This document shows positions 39,811 to 48,845 of a DNA stretch of 64,000 nucleotides, piece by piece (the stretch's first letter is position 1; each line of letters starts with the position of its first letter). Below the pieces are notes generated by a model. It was given only the letters and a program-made list of their open reading frames with translations. It was not told the origin of the DNA and searched no databases. The position numbers and the translations under genes are program-made. The DNA lies in assembly GCA_034432755.1 (NCBI GenBank), contig DAOUBQ010000021.1, positions 1 to 64,000 of the forward strand, written 5' to 3'. The DNA comes from UBA5195 sp034432755 (GTDB lineage Bacteria; Chloroflexota; Anaerolineae; Anaerolineales; Villigracilaceae).

Positions 39811-42141
39811 ATGGGCGCAAGCAATCGTGATGTGATTTTTCTGGCCTTAAATGCTGCCTTTGGGTTGGTTTACCTGGTCATTCTATGGCTGGCGATGCGG
39901 CGGCAAAAAGGATGGAACTCGCCAACATTCTGGCTGGCGGGATATGCCTTGCTCGGCCTCGCGTTACACATTCTGCTTGTGGCCGGAATGGAAGGCTGGC
40001 TGCCATGGATGGACTTTGTGAACCGGCTGCGGTTCGACCAGTCGGCAGCGACCCTGTTGGCATTTTGCCTCCTTATGGGCTTACGCACCTCGCTGCCAAA
40101 AGCGCCCAAAAGCGAGTCAACGGGCAGCGAGAACATCCAGAAAACCCTACCATGGACGGGCAACTTCGGATGGCTGATGGGCGGTTTGGTTCTTTCGGCG
40201 GCAGTCTTAGCCTACCAAAACTATACGCTCATCTTTTTGACCTGGCTGCTTTTTTCTCTGATGGCCATCGTTCACCTGGTACGCTCCATCAACCAGTCAT
40301 CCCAACCTTTACAGCGAATCCGCATCTTCTTCTGGTTGCCCGTGCTTATGCTGTCAATCGGAAACGAATTGGTGATGTTCTATCAGTTGAGCAGCATCGA
40401 AGGCGACTATCTGCGCGTTTTGGCTTTGATGATGATGGCCTACACCGTGCTGACTCATCACCTGCCCGATATTAAGGAATTTACCCGCCAATTACTCATC
40501 TACCTGCTGGCTACGCTGCTGATTGTTGTCTTATATATCGGCTTCTTCTGGCTGGCAGATTCCCTGCTGCGCGACACCCCCGGCTACCAGACCCTTTTTA
40601 CGGGCGCAGGCGTGGCCGCCCTCATCTCGCTGCTCTTCGCCCCCATTTTTGAATTGATTCGCGGGCTGGTCAACCGCATGTTTCGCCTTACAAGTTACGA
40701 CCCATCCAAAACATTGCGGGAATATGCCCAGTCCATCAGCAACATTCTCGACCTGGAGCGGCTTGCGACGGTTGCCGTCGGCCTGATCATGGAAGCCCTG
40801 GAAATCCAGAAAGGGATTCTGTTCCTGGTAGACCCGGAAATTGGGGAAGGCAACAAAACGGTTTTCCGGCTGCGTGAGGTGTGGCCGCACAACATCTCTG
40901 CCGAAAGTGAAAGCAACACAAGCCCCTCGCAAAGTACATCGCGCCGCAAAAAAGGCCACTCAATTCTTCTGGCTGAAGACAGCCCCATTTCGGCTTATTT
41001 CCGCGAGCAACACTTGCCACTTTTGCAATATGATATTGATTTCGGCCCCGATTTCATCAACTCCTCCCTGTCCGAACGCAAGTGGTTTAGTGAATTAGGG
41101 CTGCAGGCCTATGCTCCTATCTTCTCGCGAGGAGAGTGGATTGGCCTGCTTGGGCTTGGCCCCAAGCCGCGCCGCTACACGCCCGAAGACCTGAACCTGC
41201 TGTCGGCCATTGCCAGCCAAACTGGCGTTGCGCTCGAAAACGCCCGGCTGGTAGAAAACCTCAAAAAATTAAACATCCAGGTACGCGAAGCGTATGCCTT
41301 TTTAGACAAAGCCAATCATGACCTGGCAAAACTGGAAATGACCAAATCAAACTTCATCAGCATTGCCTCCCATGAACTGCGCACCCCGCTGACATCCATC
41401 AAGGGCTACACAGAAATGCTGCTGGAGAATGCTGACTTGAACGAAGACGTGCGAATGTTTGTTAAAGGAATTCACAAAGGTACGCTGCGCCTGCACGAGA
41501 TTATGGATTCGATGTTCGACGTGGCGCAGATAGATTCTCGCACCATCGAGCTGCAACGCCAGGATGTCTTCGTCACCGAACTGGTGCGGTCTGTTTTCCA
41601 GGAAGTCTCCAAATTTGCCAGTGAGCGCGAGCAAGAATTAAGCCTCGACCTGCCGCAATTGCCATCCATCAAGGCCGACCCCAACGCAATGCGCAAATTG
41701 TTCTATCATCTTACGATCAACGCTATCAAATTCACGCCCAACAAAGGGAAAATTACCATCACCGGGCGGCATGTTCCAGCCAATAACCGCGACTTGCCCG
41801 AAGGCGGCGTGGAGATTGTGGTTTCAGATACCGGAGTGGGCGTAGATAAGAGTTACCAGGAAGTTATCTTCACCAAGTTCTACCAGCCTGGCGAACTGCT
41901 CAGTCGCCACTCCACCGGCAAGACCAAGTTTAAAGGATCCGGCGTAGGGCTGGGGCTGGCACTCTCGCGCGGCATCGTTGAGGCGCACGGCGGTAAAATC
42001 TGGGTGGTCAGTCCCGGTTATGACGAGCAGACCTGCCCCGGCAGTGAGTTTCACGTTGTCCTTCCCGTGCGCTCACAGGGCGAAAGCAAAACGGTGCGCA
42101 TGGGCAGCGCCGTGAAGTTGAAATTACAAAACCCGCCGTAA
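39811..42141 (+). CDS. Membrane-bound sensor histidine kinase with GAF-like domain
   Basis: A 776-residue sensor kinase. Residues 1-270 hold about eight membrane helices, followed by a GAF-like domain (300-480) of the type with LETLSAIASQTGVALENARL at its end, a coiled coil, the HisKA phosphoacceptor box IASHELRTPLTS (His-521), and an ATPase domain with N-box (KLFYHLTINAIKFTP), G1 (DTGVGVD) and G2 (GSGVGLGLALS). It should phosphorylate a response regulator; the REC-containing gene at 43.4 kb is the closest candidate, though not adjacent. Its stop lies in the loop of the terminator. Confidence 0.92.
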   Translation: MGASNRDVIFLALNAAFGLVYLVILWLAMRRQKGWNSPTFWLAGYALLGLALHILLVAGMEGWLPWMDFVNRLRFDQSAATLLAFCLLMGLRTSLPKAPKSESTGSENIQKTLPWTGNFGWLMGGLVLSAAVLAYQNYTLIFLTWLLFSLMAIVHLVRSINQSSQPLQRIRIFFWLPVLMLSIGNELVMFYQLSSIEGDYLRVLALMMMAYTVLTHHLPDIKEFTRQLLIYLLATLLIVVLYIGFFWLADSLLRDTPGYQTLFTGAGVAALISLLFAPIFELIRGLVNRMFRLTSYDPSKTLREYAQSISNILDLERLATVAVGLIMEALEIQKGILFLVDPEIGEGNKTVFRLREVWPHNISAESESNTSPSQSTSRRKKGHSILLAEDSPISAYFREQHLPLLQYDIDFGPDFINSSLSERKWFSELGLQAYAPIFSRGEWIGLLGLGPKPRRYTPEDLNLLSAIASQTGVALENARLVENLKKLNIQVREAYAFLDKANHDLAKLEMTKSNFISIASHELRTPLTSIKGYTEMLLENADLNEDVRMFVKGIHKGTLRLHEIMDSMFDVAQIDSRTIELQRQDVFVTELVRSVFQEVSKFASEREQELSLDLPQLPSIKADPNAMRKLFYHLTINAIKFTPNKGKITITGRHVPANNRDLPEGGVEIVVSDTGVGVDKSYQEVIFTKFYQPGELLSRHSTGKTKFKGSGVGLGLALSRGIVEAHGGKIWVVSPGYDEQTCPGSEFHVVLPVRSQGESKTVRMGSAVKLKLQNPP

Positions 42142-42153
42142 TGGCGGGTTTTT
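42130..42153. terminator. Bidirectional terminator overlapping the kinase stop codon
   Basis: ACCCGCC-gtaat-GGCGGGT followed by TTTT. The TAA of the kinase gene lies in the loop. On the minus strand it follows the tRNA 3' end immediately and again ends in TTTT, so it can end both transcripts. Confidence 0.8.
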
Positions 42154-42227
42154 GGTACCCCTGCACGGACTCGAACCGTGCTCTTTGGCTCCGGAGGCCA
42201 ACGCTCTGTCCACTGAGCTACAGGGGC
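42153..42227 (-). tRNA. tRNA-Arg (CCG)
   Basis: A full cloverleaf can be drawn on the minus strand: acceptor GCCCCTG/CAGGGGT, D arm GCTC...GAGC, anticodon stem TTGGC/GCCAA around loop CTCCGGA (anticodon CCG, reading CGG), a 4-base variable loop, and T arm CACGG-TTCGAGT-CCGTG. The discriminator is A and a CCA follows in the DNA. No other tRNA is adjacent. Confidence 0.95.
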
Positions 42228-42257
42228 AAGCGCAGGCCATTTTACCACAAAGTTGGT

Positions 42258-43247
42258 CTATGCCTGCGCGTAAGGGGCCAGTTGCGCCAATTCCTCGCGG
42301 TAACGCTGGATAATAGCGCTGTTGCCGCCTTCCTCGCCGAGTTTGGCAAGTTGCTGTTTCTTGTGCGCCAATTCTCCCACCACCTGGTAGAAGCGGCTGG
42401 TAGCACGATAGTTTCCTCTGAACAAGGCAGCCAGCCGGGCCAACCCCTGCCGCCAGGCCGAAGATGCCGTGCTGTAGTGCCGGGCATCAATCAGACCCAT
42501 CTGCAATTCTTGCTTAAGATGTCGCACAATGTTGCGCTGCTCCATCCAGCCGGCCCAGAGAATCATACCAAATATAAAGAAGACCCCCAGCCAATCGAGA
42601 AACAAGCCGAGAAAACAAGTCAGGTTTTCGAGCGAAGTAAAGGCGGCCAACGTATTATGCACAGAATGAGTGAACATGGCCACAAACCAGCCGCCTGAAA
42701 CGGCCAGGATTTTGATGAATAGCGAACGATTCATCCGCGCAACGGCCAACCCAATGCCAATGAATGCTGTGTAAACCGGGTGTTGCCAGCCAACCAGAAT
42801 AACCCGAATCCCAACCAGAGCAATCAATCCTCCCCAGCCTCCATCTTCATACCCCCGCCAAATGTAAAGCACATTCTCAGTGGCCGCAAACCCAAGCGCG
42901 GCAATCCCGGCATAGACGATGCCATCCAGGATAGAATCAAACTCGCGTCGAAATACCAGAAATACAACCAACACCGCAAGACCCTTAAGCGTTTCCTCGA
43001 ACAACGGCGCGCTAAGGGAACCTGTCGTCAGGCTGCTCAACGCCTCAGAGCCAGTGATGGTGAATACGCTTATCCCAAACAGAGTGTTCAAGACATACGA
43101 ACCGCCTGCTGCAACCACCGCGCCCCAGGCAAACATGCCAAAAAGCAAAGGCAGGGGTTCTTTCTCATAATGGTCAAGCCAATACAAAATATACGCAAAC
43201 AAAAACATGGGAACAAAACCAAAAAACAAGGCCGCAAGGAATGGCAT
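42258..43247 (-). CDS. PrsW family glutamic-type intramembrane protease
   Basis: A 329-residue membrane protein of the PrsW/RsiW-protease (CPBP-related) family. The active-site EExxK motif is FEETLKGLAVL, the second glutamate motif is FAATENVLYIW, and a later histidine is in MFTHSVHNTL. About eight helices precede a cytosolic helical tail of roughly 90 residues (KQELQMGLIDARHY onward). Such proteases cleave anti-sigma factors or other membrane proteins. It is next to a tRNA and divergent from the REC-containing operon. A GGAGGAAAA site precedes the ATG. Confidence 0.9.
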   Translation of the reverse strand: MPFLAALFFGFVPMFLFAYILYWLDHYEKEPLPLLFGMFAWGAVVAAGGSYVLNTLFGISVFTITGSEALSSLTTGSLSAPLFEETLKGLAVLVVFLVFRREFDSILDGIVYAGIAALGFAATENVLYIWRGYEDGGWGGLIALVGIRVILVGWQHPVYTAFIGIGLAVARMNRSLFIKILAVSGGWFVAMFTHSVHNTLAAFTSLENLTCFLGLFLDWLGVFFIFGMILWAGWMEQRNIVRHLKQELQMGLIDARHYSTASSAWRQGLARLAALFRGNYRATSRFYQVVGELAHKKQQLAKLGEEGGNSAIIQRYREELAQLAPYAQA

Positions 43248-43405
43248 TTTTCCTCCAAAACGAACAGCGATATCTCCATTTTATGGAAGATGGGGATAAA
43301 ATCAAGCCTGAATTTTGTTGCAAGTTCATCGCGTCAGCGCATCAACCGCTTGATTGAAGATAGGCTTAATGCTAAACTGGTATAGATTACCTCCCTGGAG
43401 ATAAA

Positions 43406-44578
43406 ATGGCCGAAAAAATTCTCATCATTGATGACGACCTGGACACCCTTCGTCTGGTTGGCCTTATGTTGCAAAAACAGGGCTACAGCATCATGGCTGC
43501 CAGCTCAGGCGCGCAAGGGCTGCAGATGGCATTCGAAAACCCTCCTGACCTGATCTTGCTAGATGTAATGATGCCAGGCATGGACGGCTACGAAGTGGCC
43601 CGGCAGTTGCGCGCCAACAACCTGACCGCCAACATCCCCATCCTGATGTTCACTGCCAAAAGCCAGTTGGATGACAAAGTGACCGGTTTCGAGGCCGGCG
43701 CCGACGACTACCTGACCAAGCCCACCCACCCCTCAGAGTTACAGGCACACGTCAAAGCCTTGTTGGCGCGAGCCTCCAAGGTCAAAGTCAACCCACCAAC
43801 CAGCCCGACAGAGTCACCTGCCTACCTGATTGGCGTCCTGGCAGCACGCGGTGGGCTGGGAGTTACCTCGGTTTCGGCCAACCTGGCAATAGCCATCCAC
43901 AAACGCCTGGAAAGCCCGGTCATCCTGGCAGAATTTCGCCCTGGGCAGGGCACTCTGGCGTACGATTTAAACCTGTCCAAAAAAACAGGGTTGACAGAAT
44001 TGTTGGAACTGCCGCAATCCGGGCAGATTACCCGCAACCTGGTCAAAGAGCGGCTGGTACTCCACCCCTCCGGCCTCGATATTCTGGTTGCCTCGCCGCA
44101 GCCAAAAGACGGCATTTTGCAATCCAAAATCGAACATTTTGAAGTCTTGCTCAACCGGTTGCGCTACATATCAAAGTTTGTCATTGTAGACCTGGGAAGC
44201 GGCCTCGGCCCCCTGTCGCAAAAACTGGTGCCTGCTTTCAGCGAATTGCTGGTCATCGCCGAACCGTTCGAACATTCCCTCCTGCATACCCGCGCATTCA
44301 TTGATGACCTGACCTCCCTGGGAGTAGACAAAACCCGCATCCACGTTGCCGTCAATTACCGCCTGCGTTCTGAGGCCCAACTTTCCGTACCACAAGTACA
44401 AGACCGTTTGAAGTATACGATTGATGTCACCTTTACCCCCGCCCCCGAATTGCTGCTCCAGGCAATTCGGATGCAGACAATGGCCTACCTCGTACAACAC
44501 GAAAGCCTGACCAACCAGCAATATACTAACCTGGCGATGAAAATCGAAACTCGCGCCCCACGACCAACCGCCTCATAA
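43406..44578 (+). CDS. Response regulator with REC and CpaE/TadZ-like ATPase domain
   Basis: A 390-residue protein. The REC domain (1-122) has the acidic pocket DDD (9-11), phosphoacceptor Asp-53 in LLLDVMMPG and the lysine in YLTKPTHP. The second domain (about 140-380) has a MinD/CpaE-like fold: AARGGLGVTSVSANLAIAI replaces the deviant Walker A (both lysines of KGGxGKT are absent), with DLGSGLGPLSQ in the Walker B position. This matches CpaE/TadZ proteins that localise Tad pilus machinery, but no pilus genes are in the window. Its stop overlaps the sirtuin start (TAATG). Confidence 0.88.
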   Translation: MAEKILIIDDDLDTLRLVGLMLQKQGYSIMAASSGAQGLQMAFENPPDLILLDVMMPGMDGYEVARQLRANNLTANIPILMFTAKSQLDDKVTGFEAGADDYLTKPTHPSELQAHVKALLARASKVKVNPPTSPTESPAYLIGVLAARGGLGVTSVSANLAIAIHKRLESPVILAEFRPGQGTLAYDLNLSKKTGLTELLELPQSGQITRNLVKERLVLHPSGLDILVASPQPKDGILQSKIEHFEVLLNRLRYISKFVIVDLGSGLGPLSQKLVPAFSELLVIAEPFEHSLLHTRAFIDDLTSLGVDKTRIHVAVNYRLRSEAQLSVPQVQDRLKYTIDVTFTPAPELLLQAIRMQTMAYLVQHESLTNQQYTNLAMKIETRAPRPTAS

Positions 44579-45354
44579 TGCAGACTTTTCCCGGCCAGAC
44601 CCTGGAATTAATCAAATATGCCGCTGAGTTGCTCACCAGATCACGCCATGCTGTCATTCTGACCGGAGCCGGTCTTTCCACGCCATCTGGAATCCCCGAT
44701 TTCCGCTCCGAGGGCAGCGGCCTGTGGTCACGCGATGAACCTCTCGAAGTGGCCTCGCTGCTTACTTTTCGCACGGCTCCCACGCGCTTTTTTGAGTGGT
44801 TTCGGCCATTGGCCAGCCAGATTTTCAATGCCGACCCCAACCCGGCCCACCACGCCATTGCCGCGCTGGAACGCAAAGGCCATATCCAGGCCATCATCAC
44901 CCAAAATATTGACATGCTCCACCAAAAGGCCGGTTCACGCAAGGTTATCGAAATGCACGGCACACTGCGCACGCTCTCCTGTACGCAATGCTACCGCCAG
45001 CAAGGATACGAAACCCACCTGCCAGCATTTATCGAAAGCGGCACAATCCCCCATTGCCCCCACTGTGGCGCCATCCTAAAGCCCGATGTCATTCTGTTTG
45101 GCGAACAATTGCCCCAAAAAGCCTGGTTAGAGTCTCAACGTGAAGCCCGCGCCTGCGACCTGATGATTGTAGTTGGGTCCTCGCTTGAAGTTCTGCCAGT
45201 AGCCGGGCTGCCCATGCAAGCGATTGACCGGGGCGCTCACCTGATTATCATTAACAACAGCGAAACCTACCTGAACGTGCGCGCCGATATCGTCTTACGC
45301 GAAGATGTGGCCGCCGTGCTGCCTGCTATTTCAGAACGGGTGCAAAATGCTTGA
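44578..45354 (+). CDS. NAD-dependent protein deacylase (sirtuin)
   Basis: A 258-residue Sir2-family deacylase that uses NAD+ to remove acyl groups from lysine. Motifs: GAGLSTPSGIPDFRS (31-45), TQNIDMLHQKAGS, catalytic His-127 in EMHGTL, the zinc cysteines 135/138 (CTQC) and 160/163 (CPHC), GSSLEVLPVAGLP and the late NNSET. Ile/Met at the acyl-selective positions favours deacetylase-like activity rather than CobB-type desuccinylase, though this is weak evidence. It is coupled to the REC gene by a one-base overlap and to the next kinase by eight bases. Confidence 0.93.
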   Translation: MQTFPGQTLELIKYAAELLTRSRHAVILTGAGLSTPSGIPDFRSEGSGLWSRDEPLEVASLLTFRTAPTRFFEWFRPLASQIFNADPNPAHHAIAALERKGHIQAIITQNIDMLHQKAGSRKVIEMHGTLRTLSCTQCYRQQGYETHLPAFIESGTIPHCPHCGAILKPDVILFGEQLPQKAWLESQREARACDLMIVVGSSLEVLPVAGLPMQAIDRGAHLIIINNSETYLNVRADIVLREDVAAVLPAISERVQNA

Positions 45355-46522
45355 AAACTACCCCAAACGACTTGAACGCTACAAACGCCTCATCGAAATT
45401 TCACGCGACCTGGCTTCCACCCTCGAACTCGACCCCCTGCTCAACCGCATCATCCACGCCGCGCGTGACATCACCGAAGCCGAAGCCGCCTCCATCCTGC
45501 TCTATGACGATACGGCCCGTGAACTCTACTTTCAGGCAGCCACCAACCCCGACCCCATGATGCGCGGCATGGTCATCCCCATGGACAGCATCGCCGGTTG
45601 GATTGTCACCCACCGCGAACCGGTGCGCATCAGCGATGTCAAAAAAGATATTCGCTATTTCAAAAACGTCGCCCAAACCCTCAGCTTTGCCACCAAATCG
45701 CTGATGGGCGTGCCACTCATTACCAAAGAAAAAGTGGTCGGCGTGCTAGAAGTCCTCAACAAATCAAATGGCGACTTCTCCGACACTGACGAAGACATGC
45801 TCACCGTGCTGGGCGCACAAGCCGCCATCGCCATCGAAAACACCCGCCTGTTCCAGCAATCCGACCTCATCGCCGAGTTCGTCCACGAACTGCGCACGCC
45901 GCTCGCCTCGCTCAGCACCGCCACCTACCTCTTGCTGCGCCCTGAAATCTCCCGCGAGCAGGCAGAACAAATTATCACCAACATCCACCAGGAAACCATC
46001 CGCCTCAACGCCCTGGCCTCTTCGTTCCTCGACCTGGCCCGGCTGGAATCAGGCCGCGTCCAATTCAACAAATCTAGCTTCCCTTTGCAACCGGTTTGCG
46101 AAGAATGTAAAGGCGTGCTGATTTCCAAAGCCGAGGAAAGCCGCATCAGCATTGATATCAAAATCCCCGCCGATATGCCCATCGTCACCGGCGACCGTGA
46201 CAAACTCAAGCAGGTCATCATGAACCTGGTCAGCAACGCCATCAAATACAACCGTCCCGGCGGACAGGTCATCATCACAGCAGGCATAGACGAAAAATCC
46301 TGGCATTTCTCCATCTCCGATACCGGTTATGGAATCCCTGAAGAATCGCTTCCCAATCTGTTCCAAAAATTCTACCGTGTCAAAGGCCTGGAAACCAAAG
46401 CCACCGGAACCGGCCTTGGGCTTTCCATTTGCAAGCAAATCGTTCAAGGGCATGGCGGGCGAATCGAAGTGCGCAGCAAAGTTGGTGAAGGCACCACATT
46501 CATCGTCCACATTCCAAAATGA
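45347..46522 (+). CDS. Soluble GAF-domain sensor histidine kinase
   Basis: A 391-residue cytosolic sensor kinase. Residues 12-168 form a GAF domain (ITEAEAASILLYDD, GVPLITKEKVVGVLEVLNK). His-180 in EFVHELRTPLASL is the phosphoacceptor, and the ATPase domain has the N-box LKQVIMNLVSNAIKYN, G1 DTGYGIPE and G2 GTGLGLSICKQIVQGHGG. The ATG at 45347 overlaps the sirtuin stop by eight bases, so the three genes form a coupled REC-sirtuin-kinase unit. The GAF ligand is unknown. A better start than the upstream in-frame one is chosen because GAF kinases begin near this point. Confidence 0.92.
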   Translation: MLENYPKRLERYKRLIEISRDLASTLELDPLLNRIIHAARDITEAEAASILLYDDTARELYFQAATNPDPMMRGMVIPMDSIAGWIVTHREPVRISDVKKDIRYFKNVAQTLSFATKSLMGVPLITKEKVVGVLEVLNKSNGDFSDTDEDMLTVLGAQAAIAIENTRLFQQSDLIAEFVHELRTPLASLSTATYLLLRPEISREQAEQIITNIHQETIRLNALASSFLDLARLESGRVQFNKSSFPLQPVCEECKGVLISKAEESRISIDIKIPADMPIVTGDRDKLKQVIMNLVSNAIKYNRPGGQVIITAGIDEKSWHFSISDTGYGIPEESLPNLFQKFYRVKGLETKATGTGLGLSICKQIVQGHGGRIEVRSKVGEGTTFIVHIPK

Positions 46523-46523
46523 T

Positions 46524-46608
46524 GAACAATCAAATGCAAAATGCAAAATTCATCATCTTGCCTTTCGCATTTCATCATCCTAAAACACAAATGACGAATT
46601 ACGAATGA
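46524..46608. repeat. A/T-rich intergenic repeats reaching into the adh 3' end
   Basis: The segment is made of short words such as AATGCAAAATGCAAAA, TTCATCATC and AATGACGAATTACGAATG. The last word supplies the final seven codons of the dehydrogenase gene on the minus strand (RNSSFVF). Similar words occur at 54907-54935 and 56389-56433. Confidence 0.45.
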
Positions 46609-47557
46609 CCACCTTCAACACCCCCCGCTTTTCTGCCTCTGAAAACGCCTGAAGGCCCTGCTCCAACCGGAACTCCGCCGCAATCAATACAGTGGGGTCA
46701 ACTTCTTTTTTCTCCAACAAACGCAGCGCCGGGGCAAACGGCCCGCAGCGTGAACCAACAATGGTGATCTCATCCACCACCACTGGCGAGAGATGGAGCG
46801 TCAGGCTACCCTTATAGGTACTTTTCAACACAAACGTCCCGCGCGGGCGAATGGCCTTGCGCGCCAAATCGAACCCCGCCGTTGAACCGGTTGCCTCCAC
46901 CACCACATCGTAACGCCAGGCTTGCACTTCATCCTCCTGGACAACTCGAATACCGCGTTGACGCAACAGAGCCTGCTGATGCGCATGCCGCGCCACCACG
47001 CCCAAATCGGCCCCGGTCAGGGCCAGCGTTTGGGCAATCAACTGCCCCAAACGCCCCGCGCCCACCAAAAGAATGCGGTCGGTTGGCTTAATTTGCACCT
47101 GCTGCTGAATTTCCAACGCCGCCGCCAGCGGCTCTACGAAGACCGCCGCCTCATCCGAAACTGAATCGGGGACGAGATGCAGGTTTTCGAGCGGCAGGTT
47201 GACATATTCAGCAAACACCCCATTGCGGTTGAGAATGCCCAACACCGTACGATTCTCACAATGAGTTGGCCGCCCGCCCCGGCATTGTTCGCACTGGCCG
47301 CAAACCGCATTAATCTCGCCCACCACCCGCTTACCCACCAGGCCAGTATCCACAGCCTGAGAACTTTGGACAATTTCGCCAACAAACTCATGCCCCAAAA
47401 TACCAGTAAACGGGTAATAACCTTTGACCATCTCCAGGTCCGTGCCGCACACCCCGGCCAGGCGCACCTTCACCAGCGCCTCACCCGACCGAGCGGGCAA
47501 ATCCACATCTTCGCGCAACCTGAGTTGCTGATTTTCGAGCCAGAGAGCCTTCATCAC
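46580..47557 (-). CDS. Zinc-containing alcohol dehydrogenase-like protein (MDR)
   Basis: A 325-residue medium-chain dehydrogenase. The catalytic zinc region is VRLAGVCGTDLEMVKGYYPF with GHEFVGEI; the structural zinc site is CGQCEQCRGGRPTHC. The Rossmann loop is LLVGAGRLGQLIAQ. Close relatives act on polyols or threonine/sorbitol, but the substrate is not evident. The C-terminal residues RNSSFVF come from repeat DNA and the true ancestral end is probably just before. It overlaps DUF554 by four bases, the last gene of the pduO-DUF554-adh operon. Confidence 0.85.
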   Translation of the reverse strand: MMKALWLENQQLRLREDVDLPARSGEALVKVRLAGVCGTDLEMVKGYYPFTGILGHEFVGEIVQSSQAVDTGLVGKRVVGEINAVCGQCEQCRGGRPTHCENRTVLGILNRNGVFAEYVNLPLENLHLVPDSVSDEAAVFVEPLAAALEIQQQVQIKPTDRILLVGAGRLGQLIAQTLALTGADLGVVARHAHQQALLRQRGIRVVQEDEVQAWRYDVVVEATGSTAGFDLARKAIRPRGTFVLKSTYKGSLTLHLSPVVVDEITIVGSRCGPFAPALRLLEKKEVDPTVLIAAEFRLEQGLQAFSEAEKRGVLKVVIRNSSFVF

Positions 47558-48258
47558 TTCACCATCAGACCCAATACATACACAATCAACGGCGCAATCG
47601 CCAGCGCAGGCAAAAAGTTTCCCACACGGATTTTTTTTAGTTCCAACAGGGTACTGATTCCGACACCCATCAACAGCACGCCACCGGTAGCGGTCAGTTC
47701 GCCCATCATCTGCGGGGTGACGAGCCCGCTCAACTGCGCCGCCAGCAGGCTGATACCGCCCTGGTAGACCAGAATCGGGAGCGCCGAAAACAAAACGCCG
47801 ATTCCCAGGCTGGAGGCAAACGCAAGCGAGGCGAATCCGTCTAAAACAGACTTAATCGCCAGCGTGCTGTAGTCGCCGGTCAGCCCGTCACTAATCGAGC
47901 CGAGAATCGCCATCGGCCCAATCAGGTAGAGCAGCGAGGCAGTCATAAACCCGCGCACAAAGCGGCTCGATTCTACCTCGCTGCCGCCCGCAAAACGTTT
48001 TTCGAGCCACGCGCCCATACGCTGCAAGTCGTTTTCGATGCCCCACCATTCGCCGAGAATCGCGCCCACAATGATCGCGCCCAGCACAATCAGCGCGTTT
48101 TCAGTCTTCAGGAACATCTGCAACCCGACGGCGGTCGTAAACAGGCCCATACCCGCAATCACAGTTTCTTTAAGTCTTCCCGAAAGGCGCGCCCCAAAGA
48201 GCAGCCCGGCGACGCCCCCGACCAGGATGGCAATGACATTGATGATGGTTCCGGTCAT
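47554..48258 (-). CDS. DUF554 family membrane protein
   Basis: A 234-residue integral membrane protein of the DUF554 family (function unknown). Its hallmark start is TGTIINVIAILVGGVAGLLFG and it contains AIIVGAILGEWWGIENDLQ and GPMAILGSISDGLTGDYSTLAIKSVLDGFASLAFAS. Six to seven helices are expected. The ATG at 48258 overlaps the pduO-type gene (ATGA) and the stop overlaps the dehydrogenase start, so all three are cotranslated. It may be a transporter, but this is not shown by the sequence. Confidence 0.88.
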   Translation of the reverse strand: MTGTIINVIAILVGGVAGLLFGARLSGRLKETVIAGMGLFTTAVGLQMFLKTENALIVLGAIIVGAILGEWWGIENDLQRMGAWLEKRFAGGSEVESSRFVRGFMTASLLYLIGPMAILGSISDGLTGDYSTLAIKSVLDGFASLAFASSLGIGVLFSALPILVYQGGISLLAAQLSGLVTPQMMGELTATGGVLLMGVGISTLLELKKIRVGNFLPALAIAPLIVYVLGLMVK

Positions 48259-48803
48259 GGTTCTTTGGCCAGCTTGGTAGCCTGTCCTTTCGATTGATTT
48301 TCGAGCAATTCCAACACAAAACACAGCGAAGAGAGCCGATTCAGGTAGGCAATCAACGCAAGATTTCCCAATCCTTCAGCGTGGAGTAATTCCACCACCC
48401 GCCGTTCAGCCCGCCGAACCACCGTCCGCGCCAGCGACATGGCCGCACTCGAGGGCGTTTCACCAGGGATGATGAATTCATTCGGCACTTCAACAATGGT
48501 TGCAATCGCGTCGGTCTGTTCCTCGAGCCAACGGACCCGATTCTCGTCAATTTTGCGAAATTTGGCCGCATTTTCGGGCGTCGCACCCACTTCGGCCATC
48601 AGATGATACAGGTCGCGCTGCACATCCAACAAGAGCGGCCCGATTTGAAGGGCAGTGGCGTTAGCCCGCGCCACTCCCAGTGCGGCGGTGGCTTCATCCA
48701 ACGCGCCCAGGGCTTCGATTCGCAGGTCAAACTTTGGCACGCGACCCTCGCCAAGCAGGCCGGTGGTGCCTTCATCTCCAGTACGGGTATAAAAAGGGGA
48801 CAT
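48255..48803 (-). CDS. Cob(I)yrinic acid a,c-diamide adenosyltransferase (PduO type)
   Basis: A 182-residue ATP:cob(I)alamin adenosyltransferase that makes adenosylcobalamin. It starts with the ATP loop FYTRTGDEGTTGLLGEGRVPK, contains RIEALGALDEATAALG, the helix RTVVRRAERRVVEL (equivalent of the RxxxR catalytic region) and the terminal YLNRLSSLCFVLE. Length is normal for the trimeric PduO/MMAB group. The product is a cofactor for methylmalonyl-CoA mutase, whose small subunit is encoded at 63 kb. A -10 box lies 7 bases before the ATG, with TTGTAA 16 bases further up. Confidence 0.92.
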   Translation of the reverse strand: MSPFYTRTGDEGTTGLLGEGRVPKFDLRIEALGALDEATAALGVARANATALQIGPLLLDVQRDLYHLMAEVGATPENAAKFRKIDENRVRWLEEQTDAIATIVEVPNEFIIPGETPSSAAMSLARTVVRRAERRVVELLHAEGLGNLALIAYLNRLSSLCFVLELLENQSKGQATKLAKEP

Positions 48804-48810
48804 GCGCGCT

Positions 48811-48838
48811 ATTCTATCACAGCGTTTTTGGTTTACAA
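48811..48838 (-). promoter_or_regulatory. Promoter of pduO-DUF554-adh operon (leaderless-type)
   Basis: Minus-strand TTGTAA (48833-48838), 16 bases, TAGAAT (48811-48816), then 7 bases to the ATG. The same bases as the -35 read TACAAT on the plus strand, 6 bases before a tiny ORF. Confidence 0.6.
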
Positions 48839-48845
48839 TCACATA

